Assembly (NCBI RefSeq): GCF_047549485.1
Contig: NZ_CP180191.1
Location: forward strand, 744,001 to 808,000
Length of the DNA: 64,000 bases
From: Piscinibacterium candidicorallinum
GTDB lineage: Bacteria; Pseudomonadota; Gammaproteobacteria; Burkholderiales; Burkholderiaceae_C
Reading direction: 5' to 3'
In this document: positions 1-7,563 of the stretch, one piece after another
Numbering within the stretch: position 1 is the first letter of the stretch
Layout of the letters: the number at the start of each line of letters is the position of its first letter
Made by a program: the position numbers and the translations under genes
Notes under the pieces: generated by a model
The model's input: only the letters and a program-made list of their open reading frames with translations
What the model was told of the DNA's origin: nothing
Database searches by the model: none

Positions 1-105
1 GAAGACTTTCTGCAGCGCATCGATCAGATCTTCGGCGCACCGGCCCATGCAGCGGACGGCGCTGCGAGCCCGTCCCAGCTCAACCCCGGCCAATCGGCGG
101 GCTGA
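1..105 (+). CDS. 3' end of a CDS, product unknown (partial)
   Basis: The first frame is open from the window edge to a TGA at 103-105, giving the last 34 residues of a protein (it begins EDFLQRIDQIFGAP and ends in an Ala/Ser/Pro-rich tail). The start lies outside the window. The tail is too short and compositionally biased to assign a family. It is codirectional with the lipase gene 225 bases downstream, and the hairpin just before the lipase could separate the two transcripts. The frame could also be open by chance in this GC-rich DNA. Confidence 0.45.
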   Translation, partial: EDFLQRIDQIFGAPAHAADGAASPSQLNPGQSAG

Positions 106-261
106 ACGCTCCCCCAACGCCATCTTGTCTGCATGTGACGGCACCGCGTGGCCGGCAACGTGCGCGGCTGCACCCACTCAGCGCATGCACGTTTCACGTT
201 TCGCATTGCGAATTCAAATCGAAAACAAACGAACGATCGTGCTGCACCGCACCTTGTCAGG

Positions 262-316
262 CTGAATTTCACTCATTGAAATCCGCTGCGCCCTCATTTC
301 GAAGGGCGAAATTCAG
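262..316 (+). promoter_or_regulatory. Leader hairpin directly upstream of the lipase ribosome binding site
   Basis: CTGAATTTC (262-270) is exactly complementary to GAAATTCAG (308-316), with a second inner pairing CGCCC (289-293)/GGGCG (304-308). The hairpin ends two bases before the GGAGGG Shine-Dalgarno at 318-323. It could terminate transcription from upstream, protect the mRNA 5' end or modulate lipase translation. There is no U-tract, so an intrinsic terminator is unlikely. Confidence 0.45.
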
Positions 317-330
317 CGGAGGGCGTAGTG

Positions 331-1254
331 ATGATCAAGCGGTGCCTGTCTTTGCTGTTGTTGTGCCTGTGGTCCAGTCTGACCCTGCCGGCGTTCGCCC
401 AGGGTTACACGCAGACGAGACACCCGATCGTTCTGGTGCACGGTCTGTTCGGTTTTGAGGCGCTCGGGCCGGTCGACTACTTCTGGCGGGTGCCGGACAG
501 CCTGCGATCCAGCGGCGCCACGGTCTACACCGCCGCGGTGTCCCAGGCCAACAACTCGGTGGTGCGCGGCGAGCAGCTGCTGCGCGAGCTGGAGAGCATC
601 AAGGCGCGCACCGGCGCCCAGAAGTTCAACCTGATCGGCCACAGCCATGGTGGGCAGACCATCCGCTATGTGGCCGCCGTCCGGCCGGACCTGGTGGCCT
701 CCGTCACCTCGGTGGGCACACCGCATGCCGGCAGCAAGACGGCCGACGGCATCAACGCCATCGTGAGCGTGACGGGTACCACCGGGATTGCGGCGCAGAT
801 CGCCAATTCTCTCGCCGGACTGATCGGCTTTCTCTCCGGCAACCCCGGTCGGCCGCAGAACTCGCTGGCCGCGCTGTTGGAACTCACCACGGCGGGCGCG
901 GCGGACTTCAACCGCCGCTTTCCGCAGGCCGCGCCCACCAGCCGCTGTGGCAGCGGTGCCGCAACCGTCAATGGTGTGCGCTACTTCTCGGCCGGCGGCA
1001 CCGCCGTGCTGACCAACGTGCTGGACATCTCGGACGGCACCCTGGGCCTGACCTCGACCTTCTTTGGCTTTGAGCAAAACGACGGACTGGTCAGCCAGTG
1101 CTCGTCGCGTTGGGGCACGGTGCTGCGCGATGACTACCCCTGGAACCACGGTGACGAAGCCAATCAGGTCTTTGGCCTGCGCGGGCTGTTTGCGCCGGAC
1201 CCGGTCGGCTTCTATCGCGCGCATGCGAACCGCCTGAGAAATCTGGGTCTGTGA
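331..1254 (+). CDS. lipA: Secreted triacylglycerol lipase (Burkholderia/Pseudomonas family I)
   Basis: This extracellular alpha/beta hydrolase hydrolyses long-chain triacylglycerols. A Sec signal peptide (about residues 1-24, cleaved near AFA-Q) is followed by the oxyanion-hole region VLVHGLFGF. The nucleophile elbow GHSHGG puts the catalytic Ser at 105. Asp251 (NDGLVSQC) and His273 (WNHGDE) complete the triad, in sequence contexts very close to the Burkholderia cepacia lipase, and Cys206/Cys257 match its conserved disulfide. The 307-residue length suits the family. ATG 331 is chosen because GGAGGG at 318-323 is 7 bases away; GTG 328 is an alternative. The foldase gene follows 4 bases after the stop, as expected for lipases that need a dedicated chaperone and the type II secretion pathway. 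Confidence 0.95.
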   Translation: MIKRCLSLLLLCLWSSLTLPAFAQGYTQTRHPIVLVHGLFGFEALGPVDYFWRVPDSLRSSGATVYTAAVSQANNSVVRGEQLLRELESIKARTGAQKFNLIGHSHGGQTIRYVAAVRPDLVASVTSVGTPHAGSKTADGINAIVSVTGTTGIAAQIANSLAGLIGFLSGNPGRPQNSLAALLELTTAGAADFNRRFPQAAPTSRCGSGAATVNGVRYFSAGGTAVLTNVLDISDGTLGLTSTFFGFEQNDGLVSQCSSRWGTVLRDDYPWNHGDEANQVFGLRGLFAPDPVGFYRAHANRLRNLGL

Positions 1255-1258
1255 TCGC

Positions 1259-2158
1259 GTGGCACTGCAGCTGACGCGGCGCAGCCGCCTTGTGCTTGCG
1301 GCCTGCGCGCTTGGGGCCGCGGGTGCTCTGGCACTGTGGTGGGGGCTGGGGGATCTCCCCCCAGCCGACGCCGCACCAGCCGCGGCTGCCTTGGGCGCAG
1401 CTACGGTCGGGTCTGACCCAGTGCACGGTGTGTCCTTGGCCGCTGCATTGCCGTTACCGCAGCGCGCGCACGACCTGCCTGCCCTCCGGGCGCGCCTTGC
1501 GGCCGGGCCGCTGGCGAACAGCAGCCCGGATGGCAGCCTGCCCTGCGCTGCGGGCGGCCTTGCGCCAAGCATCGAGGTGCGTCGGCGTTTCGACTGGTAT
1601 TCACAGGCGCTTGCGCCCAGCGGCGCGGCGGACCGCCTGGATGCGCTCGAAGTTGAAGCGCTGCTTGAGCAGGATGCCAAAGCCGCCTGCGGGGAGGTGG
1701 CCGCGCAGCAGATTCGCACGCTCTGGCGCGGCTACATCGCCATTGCCGCCGAGCCGGGTGCGCGGGCTGCAGACCTGCGCGCTCGTGCAGCGGCGCTCAA
1801 GGCCGCACAGCAGGCTCAGCTTGGGCCGCAGTGGGCGGAGGCCTTCTTTGGTGACGATCACCGTGCGCTTGAGGCTCGGTTAGGGGGGGCGGCTGACACA
1901 GGCGCAGCGGCGGCCTCGTCCGCGGCCTCACTCGCGCTCACCACCCCATCAGCCAGCGCCCAGGCCAGCGCGGCCGTAGCCGAACTGCAGGCCCGCTGGG
2001 CAGACTTTGACCGTCGCATTGCCGAGGCTGGGCGCGAGTGGCGGGCGCTGGGCGAGCAAGGTGCCGCCACGCCGGCGCAGGCCGACGCGCTGCTCAATCG
2101 CTGGTTCAGTGCAGACGAACGGGTCCGCGCCTCTGCGCTGCTGAACCTGCCTGTTTGA
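1259..2158 (+). CDS. lifO: Lipase-specific foldase (lipase chaperone, Lif)
   Basis: Inner-membrane-anchored periplasmic steric chaperone that folds the cognate lipase before secretion. It has a short cytoplasmic N-terminus (MALQLTRRSR), one transmembrane anchor at about residues 11-28, an Ala/Pro-rich variable linker, then RRRFDWYSQALAPSG at about 109-123, which corresponds to the Lif signature RxxFDY. The rest is mainly helical and Ala/Arg/Glu-rich, as in the known extended helical scaffold. At 299 residues it is slightly shorter than Burkholderia Lif (about 340). The start is GTG 1259, four bases after the lipase stop, so the two genes are certainly cotranscribed and probably translationally coupled. 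Assignment rests on the motif plus the neighbour. Confidence 0.9.
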   Translation: MALQLTRRSRLVLAACALGAAGALALWWGLGDLPPADAAPAAAALGAATVGSDPVHGVSLAAALPLPQRAHDLPALRARLAAGPLANSSPDGSLPCAAGGLAPSIEVRRRFDWYSQALAPSGAADRLDALEVEALLEQDAKAACGEVAAQQIRTLWRGYIAIAAEPGARAADLRARAAALKAAQQAQLGPQWAEAFFGDDHRALEARLGGAADTGAAAASSAASLALTTPSASAQASAAVAELQARWADFDRRIAEAGREWRALGEQGAATPAQADALLNRWFSADERVRASALLNLPV

Positions 2159-2167
2159 GCGGGGCCG

Positions 2168-3319
2168 CTATTCCGGGTAGGTGCCGGGGACGAGGATGCG
2201 CTTGTCCACATCCGTGAGCAGGCGATGACCGGTAAACGCCATCGTGACGTCCAGCTCCTTGCGGATGATCTCCAGCGCCTTGGTCACGCCGGCCTCGCCC
2301 ATGGCGCCCAGGCCGTACAGGAAGGCGCGGCCGATGTAGGTGCCGCGTGCGCCCAGCGCCCAGGCCCGCAGCACGTCCTGCCCGCTGCGGATGCCGCCGT
2401 CGATGTGCACTTCGATCTTGTCGCCCACGGCGCGCACGATCTCGGGCAGCACCTCGATGGAGGAGCGTGCACCGTCGAGCTGGCGGCCGCCGTGGTTGCT
2501 AACGATGATGGCGTCCGCACCCGTCTGCACGGCGCGCTCGGCGTCCTCGGCGTCAAGGATGCCCTTGATGATGAGCTTGCCGCCCCAGCGGTCCTGGATC
2601 CACTTCACGTCGTCCCAGGAGAGCTTGGGGTCGAACTGCTCGGCCGTCCAGGCGGACAGGCTGCTCATGTTCGACACATTGCTTGCATGGCCGACGATGT
2701 TGCGGAAGGTGCGGCGCTGCGTGCCCAGCATGCCCAGGCACCAGCGAGGCTTGGTGGCCATGTTGATGATGTTCGGGATCGTGAGCTTGGGCGGCGCGGA
2801 CAGGCCGTTCTTCAGATCTTTGTGGCGCTGGCCGATGATCTGCAGGTCCAATGTGAGCACCAGCGCCGAGCAGCGCGCCGCCTTGGCGCGGTCGATCAGC
2901 CGGTTGATGAACTCGCGGTCCTTCATCACATAGAGCTGGAACCAGAAGGGGGCCGTGGTGTGCTCGGCCACATCCTCGATCGAGCAGATGCTCATGGTGG
3001 ACAGGGTGAAGGGCACGCCGAACTTCTCGGCTGCCCGCGCCGCGAGGATCTCACCGTCAGCGTGCTGCATGCCGGTCAGGCCCGTAGGCGCAATCGCCAC
3101 GGGCATGCTCACCTTCTGGCCCACCATGGTGGTGTCCAGCGAGCGGTGGGTCATGTCCACCGCGACACGCTGGCGGAACTTGATGCGCTGGAAATCGCTT
3201 TCGTTCGCGCGGTAGGTGGACTCCGTCCAGCTGCCGGAGTCCGCGTAGTCGTAGAACATGCGCGGCACGCGCTTCTGAGCCAGCTTGCGCAGGTCTTCGA
3301 TGTTGGTAATGACGCTCAT
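2168..3319 (-). CDS. lldD: FMN-dependent L-lactate dehydrogenase (alpha-hydroxy-acid oxidoreductase family)
   Basis: Membrane-associated quinone-linked flavoenzyme that oxidises L-lactate to pyruvate. The 383-residue protein shows the family hallmarks: N-terminal EDLRKLAQKRVPRMFYDYADSGS, the PVAIAPTGLTGMQH FMN-binding segment, and the catalytic/FMN C-terminal block VSNHGGRQLDG with HIDGGIRSGQDVLRA. The His of SNHGG is the expected catalytic base and the Arg of GGRQ binds the carboxylate. I chose ATG 3319 (MSVITN) because homology begins there; the frame stays open upstream to 3538 without family similarity. It is convergent with the lipase foldase gene, with 9 bases between stops. Related hydroxy-acid oxidases such as glycolate or mandelate enzymes cannot be fully excluded. 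Confidence 0.9.
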   Translation of the reverse strand: MSVITNIEDLRKLAQKRVPRMFYDYADSGSWTESTYRANESDFQRIKFRQRVAVDMTHRSLDTTMVGQKVSMPVAIAPTGLTGMQHADGEILAARAAEKFGVPFTLSTMSICSIEDVAEHTTAPFWFQLYVMKDREFINRLIDRAKAARCSALVLTLDLQIIGQRHKDLKNGLSAPPKLTIPNIINMATKPRWCLGMLGTQRRTFRNIVGHASNVSNMSSLSAWTAEQFDPKLSWDDVKWIQDRWGGKLIIKGILDAEDAERAVQTGADAIIVSNHGGRQLDGARSSIEVLPEIVRAVGDKIEVHIDGGIRSGQDVLRAWALGARGTYIGRAFLYGLGAMGEAGVTKALEIIRKELDVTMAFTGHRLLTDVDKRILVPGTYPE

Positions 3320-3444
3320 GCGCGCGAGTCTCCCGGTGTGTTGGCCCGCGCGTGGACTGTGGGCCAGCGCGATGCTTCTTGTCAGCGTTGATCCTAGCGA
3401 TTGGGTAGGCCCATGCGAAAGCGAGGGCTTTTCAGAGCTTGCTT

Positions 3445-3485
3445 GAAAACCGCTCAGCGCCCCGGCCGGGCGCAAGCCGGTTTTC
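3445..3485. repeat. Nested intergenic inverted repeat
   Basis: GAAAACCG (3445-3452) pairs with CGGTTTTC in 3478-3485, enclosing a second GC-rich dyad GCGCCC/GGGCGC. It lies in the divergent spacer between lldD and the small CDS at 3553. It may be a leader or terminator structure; no operator family is recognised. Confidence 0.4.
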
Positions 3486-3552
3486 GGTGATGTGCGCGGC
3501 CTGCCGAGCTTCGTATCTTCCGGGCTCCAGCACCACACACGGAGCGCCCAAC

Positions 3553-3786
3553 ATGTGGACCCAAGTGCAGAGTTACATGCTCGGCTACAACGCCGGCAGC
3601 AAGGAGTTCTACTTCTACTACACCCTGAAGGGGCAGAGCACAGCCACGCAGCTGGTGGTCGATGCGCAGACCTTCATGGCGCTGTCGGACATGTTCCGCA
3701 ACGAGCAGCCGATCTCCTACAACAGCCAGGGCAACTACTTCGCCACCGGTGCCGAGCGCGTCGGTGATAACGACCGTCGCCCGTGA
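3553..3786 (+). CDS. Small conserved-looking hypothetical protein (77 aa)
   Basis: A 77-residue acidic/aromatic protein starting MWTQVQSYMLGYNAGSKEF, without signal peptide or membrane segment. It is rich in Tyr, Phe, Gln and Asn (KEFYFYYTLKGQSTATQL), unlike shadow ORFs in this GC-rich DNA, which are dominated by Ala, Arg and Pro. ATG 3553 has GGAG at 3541-3544, 8 bases upstream. The same frame is open further upstream (to 3439) but without such composition. It stands alone between lldD (divergent) and the DUF2891 gene (convergent, 10 bases away). I do not recognise the family; an alternating beta-strand pattern suggests a small globular beta-rich domain. Confidence 0.65.
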   Translation: MWTQVQSYMLGYNAGSKEFYFYYTLKGQSTATQLVVDAQTFMALSDMFRNEQPISYNSQGNYFATGAERVGDNDRRP

Positions 3787-3796
3787 CGCACTGAGG

Positions 3797-4849
3797 CTAG
3801 TTCAGCGCAGCCGGCCCGGCGAGTGGCACCACGGGCTCGGTCAGGGCCAGCAGGGCGAAGCTCGCCAGCCAATGGGTGGCACCAAAGTCGCCCACGGCCA
3901 CATGCGGCAGGCTGGCGGCCAGATGTGCATCGATCGCGCGTTCGATCACTTCGCGCGGCACATCCGTCTGCGCGGCGATCATGCGCCAGCACCACACGCG
4001 CGAGAGGTTCAGCCCGTCCAGGTGCACGATCTGCGGGTCGATCCGGTCGCTTACCTTGGCGGGCGCGAGCCAGGTGGCCAGCGCCGCATCCGTGGGCCGG
4101 AAGGCCTGCCACCAGTCGGCATAGTCGCAGCCGTCCACCACGCGGCTCATGAGTGCGGCCTCGCACAGGCCGGCGGACAGGAAGTCGCTGCCCGAGGGTT
4201 CGTACTCCGCGGGGTAGCGGCGGTCCCGCCCGAACCAGTCGTGCGCCTTGCGGTGGATGAGTTGTGTGAGCGCGGGGCTGGCCGTCACGGCGCACGCGTC
4301 GAGCGCCAGCAGCAGCGCAAAGGCGGAGTTGCCATGCGTGCCGGCGCGGTTGGGGTAGTCCGCACGGGGCAGGAATTCGATGAAGCGGTCGTGAAATGCG
4401 GTCGCCAGCGGCGCGATGGCTTCAGCCCATCGCTTGGCGCCCAGGTCCGCCGTGCCCTGCTCGCGGGTGAGCAGCACCAGCTCGGCCGCCAGCTTCAGCA
4501 ACCAGCCCCAACCATAGGGCCGCTCAAAGCTGCCGCGGCCGGGCTGCGCCAGATAGGCCAGCTCGCCGGCGATGGTGTCGCGGTTCAGGTGCGCATCAAA
4601 GGCGGCCGCAGTGGCGTTGCGCTCGGGCAGGTCCGGAAACAGCCGCAGCAGCCGTGCGAGGCTCCAGTGCATGTGCACGCAGCTGTGCCAGTCATAGCTG
4701 CCCCAGAAAGCGGGGTGCTGTACGCGCGGCGCCGTCAGGTCCTCCGGGCCATTGATGAGATGGTCCAGCTTGTGCGGCCAGGGCTCGACGATGTTTTTCA
4801 GCGCCAGCCGCGCGTAGCGGCTGGCAGTGGCGGCATCCAGGGCGATCAA
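3797..4849 (-). CDS. DUF2891 family protein
   Basis: A 350-residue cytoplasmic protein of the DUF2891 family, recognised from WPHKLDHLINGPEDL near the start, HPAFWGSYDWHSCVHMHWSLARLLRLFPDL, and the C-terminal GDFGATHWLASFALLAL. The pattern of aromatic-rich helices with His/Trp/Asp clusters is typical of an (alpha/alpha)-barrel fold, so a carbohydrate-active or isomerase-like role is possible, but no activity is established that I know of. ATG 4849 begins MIALDAATASRYARLAL. It follows the M20 hydrolase gene on the same strand but is separated by 114 bases holding a perfect 24-bp palindrome and a dispersed repeat element, so separate transcription is likely. Confidence 0.8.
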   Translation of the reverse strand: MIALDAATASRYARLALKNIVEPWPHKLDHLINGPEDLTAPRVQHPAFWGSYDWHSCVHMHWSLARLLRLFPDLPERNATAAAFDAHLNRDTIAGELAYLAQPGRGSFERPYGWGWLLKLAAELVLLTREQGTADLGAKRWAEAIAPLATAFHDRFIEFLPRADYPNRAGTHGNSAFALLLALDACAVTASPALTQLIHRKAHDWFGRDRRYPAEYEPSGSDFLSAGLCEAALMSRVVDGCDYADWWQAFRPTDAALATWLAPAKVSDRIDPQIVHLDGLNLSRVWCWRMIAAQTDVPREVIERAIDAHLAASLPHVAVGDFGATHWLASFALLALTEPVVPLAGPAALN

Positions 4850-4880
4850 GGTGCGCGTCCTTCAGTCTCTTCAACAGAAA

Positions 4881-4904
4881 GAAAGGCCTCCCGGGAGGCC
4901 TTTC
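4881..4904. terminator. Perfect 24-bp palindrome between the M20 hydrolase and DUF2891 genes
   Basis: The arm GAAAGGCCTCCC at 4881-4892 is followed immediately by its exact reverse complement at 4893-4904, so the dyad has no separate loop. It lies downstream of the M20 hydrolase gene (stop at 4964) on the minus strand and could stop that transcript. There is no long U-tract, so it might instead be a protein-binding dyad. Its last bases merge into the dispersed repeat element at 4901-4950. Confidence 0.5.
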
Positions 4905-4950
4905 CGCTTGTCTGGTGCGGCTTTCCAGCCTTTTTGGTCTGGAGAACCGC
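4901..4950 (-). repeat. Dispersed intergenic palindromic element, copy A
   Basis: Read on the minus strand, an imperfect stem (GCGGTTCTCCAG pairing with CTGGAAAGCCGC around an A-rich loop) is followed by the shared core CCGCACCAGACAAGCGGAAA. Copy B at 34426-34492 matches it at about 27 of 29 positions from GGCTGGAAA onward; copies C, D, E, F, G and J elsewhere are more diverged. The core itself can form CCGC-N9-GCGG. No transposase is nearby. Confidence 0.7.
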
Positions 4951-4963
4951 ATGAAATGGACTT

Positions 4964-6178
4964 CTAGGCTTGGTGATCCTGCGCAAACCACATCTCCGCC
5001 AGCCGCACCCAATAGGTGGCGCCCAGCGGAATCAGCTCGTCGTTGAAGTCGTAGCTCGGGTTGTGCAGGTTGCAGGGGCCCAGTCCGTGACCCATCTCGC
5101 GGTGGGCGCCGTCGCCGTTACCAATGAACACGTAGCAGCCAGGCTTTTCCAGCAGGAAGAAGCTGAAATCCTCCGCACCCATGGTGGGCTCGACGTTCGG
5201 CACGACGTTTTCATTGCCCACCACGGCACGCGCCACGTCGGCACAGAAGGCCGCCTCGGGTGCGCTGTTGATGGTGGGTGGATAGTTGCGCAGGAACTCG
5301 ACCTCGGCCGTGGCGCCGAACGCGGCGCAGACGCCGGCCACGATCTCCCGCATACGGGCTTCGATCAAATCCAGCACCTCAAGCGTGAAGGTGCGCACCG
5401 TGCCGTTGAGCATGGCGGTGTCCGGAATGACATTGGTGGTGTCGCCAGTGTGGATCTGGGTAATGGAGAGCACGGCCGCATCAATGGGCTTCTTGTTGCG
5501 CGTGACGATGGTCTGCAGGGCCTGGGCGATGTTCACCGCGACCATGACCGGGTCGCAGCCGTTATGGGGCAGGGCGGCGTGTGCACCCTTGCCCGTGATG
5601 CGGATGGTGAACTCATTGGAGCTGGCCATCTGCGGGCCTGGCGTCATGGCAAAGGTGCCGACCTTCAGCCCCGGCCAGTTGTGCATGCCGAAGACCGCAT
5701 CCATCGGGAAGAGCCGGAAGATGCCGTCCTCGATCATCCTGCGCGCGCCGCCGCCGCCTTCTTCGGCCGGCTGGAAGATCAGATACACCGTGCCATCGAA
5801 GTTACGGTGCTTGCTGAAGTACTTCGCCGCGGCCAGCAGCATGGCGGTGTGACCGTCATGACCGCAGGCGTGCATCTTGCCGGCGTTCTTGCTGGCATGG
5901 GCAAACTGGTTGTGCTCCTGGATGGGCAGGGCATCCATGTCGGCGCGCAGGCCAATGGCCCGCTGGGCATTCTTGCCCTGGCCGGTGCCCTTGACGATGC
6001 CTACTACGCCCGTGCCGCCCAGGCCGCGGTGGATCGGGATCCCCCAGGCGGTGAGCTGTGCGGCCACGAGGTCGGCGGTGGCGAACTCCTCGAAGCGCAG
6101 TTCAGGGTTGGCATGAATTTGTCGGCGGATGGCCGTCGCCTCATGGGCATCGGCCAGGATCGGTTCAAGCAACTGCAT
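4964..6178 (-). CDS. M20 family metallo-amidohydrolase (hippurate/N-acyl-amino-acid hydrolase type)
   Basis: A two-metal M20D aminoacylase-type hydrolase that cleaves N-acyl amino acids such as hippurate to the amino acid and carboxylate. The 404-residue protein opens with RRQIHANPELRFEEFATADLV and has the metal-binding HACGHDGHTAMLLAAAKY block, EPTMGAEDFSFFL and the C-terminal GPCNLHNPSYDFNDELIPLGA, all typical of HipO/IAA-amino-acid-hydrolase relatives. ATG 6178 (MQLLEP) is preferred because AGGAG lies just upstream and homology starts there. It is divergent from argE with a 180-base spacer. Substrate cannot be fixed from sequence; indole-acetyl-amino-acid hydrolase is an alternative name. 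Confidence 0.9.
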   Translation of the reverse strand: MQLLEPILADAHEATAIRRQIHANPELRFEEFATADLVAAQLTAWGIPIHRGLGGTGVVGIVKGTGQGKNAQRAIGLRADMDALPIQEHNQFAHASKNAGKMHACGHDGHTAMLLAAAKYFSKHRNFDGTVYLIFQPAEEGGGGARRMIEDGIFRLFPMDAVFGMHNWPGLKVGTFAMTPGPQMASSNEFTIRITGKGAHAALPHNGCDPVMVAVNIAQALQTIVTRNKKPIDAAVLSITQIHTGDTTNVIPDTAMLNGTVRTFTLEVLDLIEARMREIVAGVCAAFGATAEVEFLRNYPPTINSAPEAAFCADVARAVVGNENVVPNVEPTMGAEDFSFFLLEKPGCYVFIGNGDGAHREMGHGLGPCNLHNPSYDFNDELIPLGATYWVRLAEMWFAQDHQA

Positions 6179-6358
6179 GGCAAGACTCCTGGAAGCCTTG
6201 GAGTGTAGGCAGGGGCGGCGCGCCGGGCCATGCATGGCGGGAGCGCAGTTTCAGCAACTGTCCCGGTGGATGTTGCGCCGCAGCGGCCTGCTGTACCGGC
6301 GGCGGCTCGGGGCGGCAACCGATGTGCGCCGCCAGGGTGCACCCATACACTCGGTCGC

Positions 6359-7543
6359 ATGAATGCACCGCTTCCCACCCAGCGCCTGAGCAACTCGGTC
6401 GAGATGCTGCGCCAGCTCGTCAGCTTCAACACCGTGTCGGCGGAATCCAATCTCGGCCTGATCGAATTCAGCCGCGACTGGCTGGCCGCCCAAGGCGTGA
6501 AAAGCCGCCTGATCTATGACAGCACCGGCAAGAAGGCCAACTTGTTCGCCACGGTGGGCGAGGGCGCCGAGCCTGGCGTGATCCTGAGTGGTCACACGGA
6601 TGTGGTGCCCGTGGTGGGCCAGCCCTGGAGCACCGATCCGTTCACGCTCACGGAACGGGACGGCAAACTCTACGGCCGCGGCAGTGCCGACATGAAAGGC
6701 TTTATCGCCTGCGCGCTCAATGCCGTGCCCGGCTACCTGGCCTCGCCGTTGGCGGACCGCCGGCCCTTCCATCTTGCGCTGAGCTATGACGAAGAGGTCG
6801 GCTGCTTCGGCGTATGGGGGCTGATCAAGGACATCCAGGAGAGCGGCGCGAAGGTCTCGGCCTGCATCGTCGGCGAGCCGTCCTCGATGCAGCCGATCGT
6901 GGCGCACAAGGGCACGCATCGCTTCCGTTGCTGCGTGCGCGGCAAGGAGGCGCATTCAGCCAACACGAACCAGGGTGTGAACGCGATCCACTACGCCAGC
7001 CGCCTGATGAATTTTCTTCAGGAGCGCGCTGCACAGATCGCAAGCACCGAGACACCGGATGCGAACTATCCGGTGCCCACCAGTACGCTTTCCATCACCA
7101 TGATCGAGGGCGGCACGGGCGCCAACATCATCCCGCTGCGCTGTGACTTCACGGTCGATGTGCGTACCCTGCCGGGCACGAGCTTTGCCGCGCTGCTCGA
7201 TGAACTGAAGGCCTACGCGCGAACGCTCGAGCCCGAGATGAAGGCCGTGGCGGCCGATGCCGGCATCGATGTGCAGTTCATTGCCAGCATCGAAGGCTTT
7301 GGCGTGACCGATGCCGATCCGCTGCTGGCCCATGTCACGCGCCTGGCCGGAAGCCATCGCAAGATCCAGGTCAGCTTCGGGACCGAAGCGGGCATTTTCC
7401 AGCGCGCGGGCATTCCCACCATCGTGATCGGCCCGGGCAACATCGATCAGGCGCACCAGCCTGATGAATATGTGGAGATCGACCAGATCGCCCAATGCGA
7501 CGCCTTCCTGGCGCGCCTGCTGGCTGAGCCTTTCTCAATTTGA
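6359..7543 (+). CDS. argE: Acetylornithine deacetylase (ArgE-type M20 peptidase)
   Basis: Zinc metallohydrolase that deacetylates N2-acetyl-L-ornithine in arginine biosynthesis. The 394-residue protein shows LSGHTDVVP (His79, Asp81), GRGSADMKGF with the bridging Asp, SYDEEVGCFG with the general-base Glu, and a C-terminal FGTEAGIFQRAGIPTIVIGPGNIDQAHQPDEYV block with the final metal His. I chose ATG 6359 (MNAPLPTQ), where homology begins. The gene is followed 20 bases later by mmsA, and 4 further genes run in the same direction. The degradative neighbours raise the possibility that it acts on another N-acyl amino acid, but the ArgE signature (SMQPIVAHKGTHRFR, QAHQPDE) favours the deacetylase. 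Confidence 0.88.
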   Translation: MNAPLPTQRLSNSVEMLRQLVSFNTVSAESNLGLIEFSRDWLAAQGVKSRLIYDSTGKKANLFATVGEGAEPGVILSGHTDVVPVVGQPWSTDPFTLTERDGKLYGRGSADMKGFIACALNAVPGYLASPLADRRPFHLALSYDEEVGCFGVWGLIKDIQESGAKVSACIVGEPSSMQPIVAHKGTHRFRCCVRGKEAHSANTNQGVNAIHYASRLMNFLQERAAQIASTETPDANYPVPTSTLSITMIEGGTGANIIPLRCDFTVDVRTLPGTSFAALLDELKAYARTLEPEMKAVAADAGIDVQFIASIEGFGVTDADPLLAHVTRLAGSHRKIQVSFGTEAGIFQRAGIPTIVIGPGNIDQAHQPDEYVEIDQIAQCDAFLARLLAEPFSI

Positions 7544-7563
7544 ATGCCATTCAGAAGAACGCC

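Noticed and set aside
313..1719. Minus-strand ORF of 468 codons opposite the lipase and foldase genes
   Set aside because: Antisense to two genes with catalytic motifs; no domain and no ribosome binding site.
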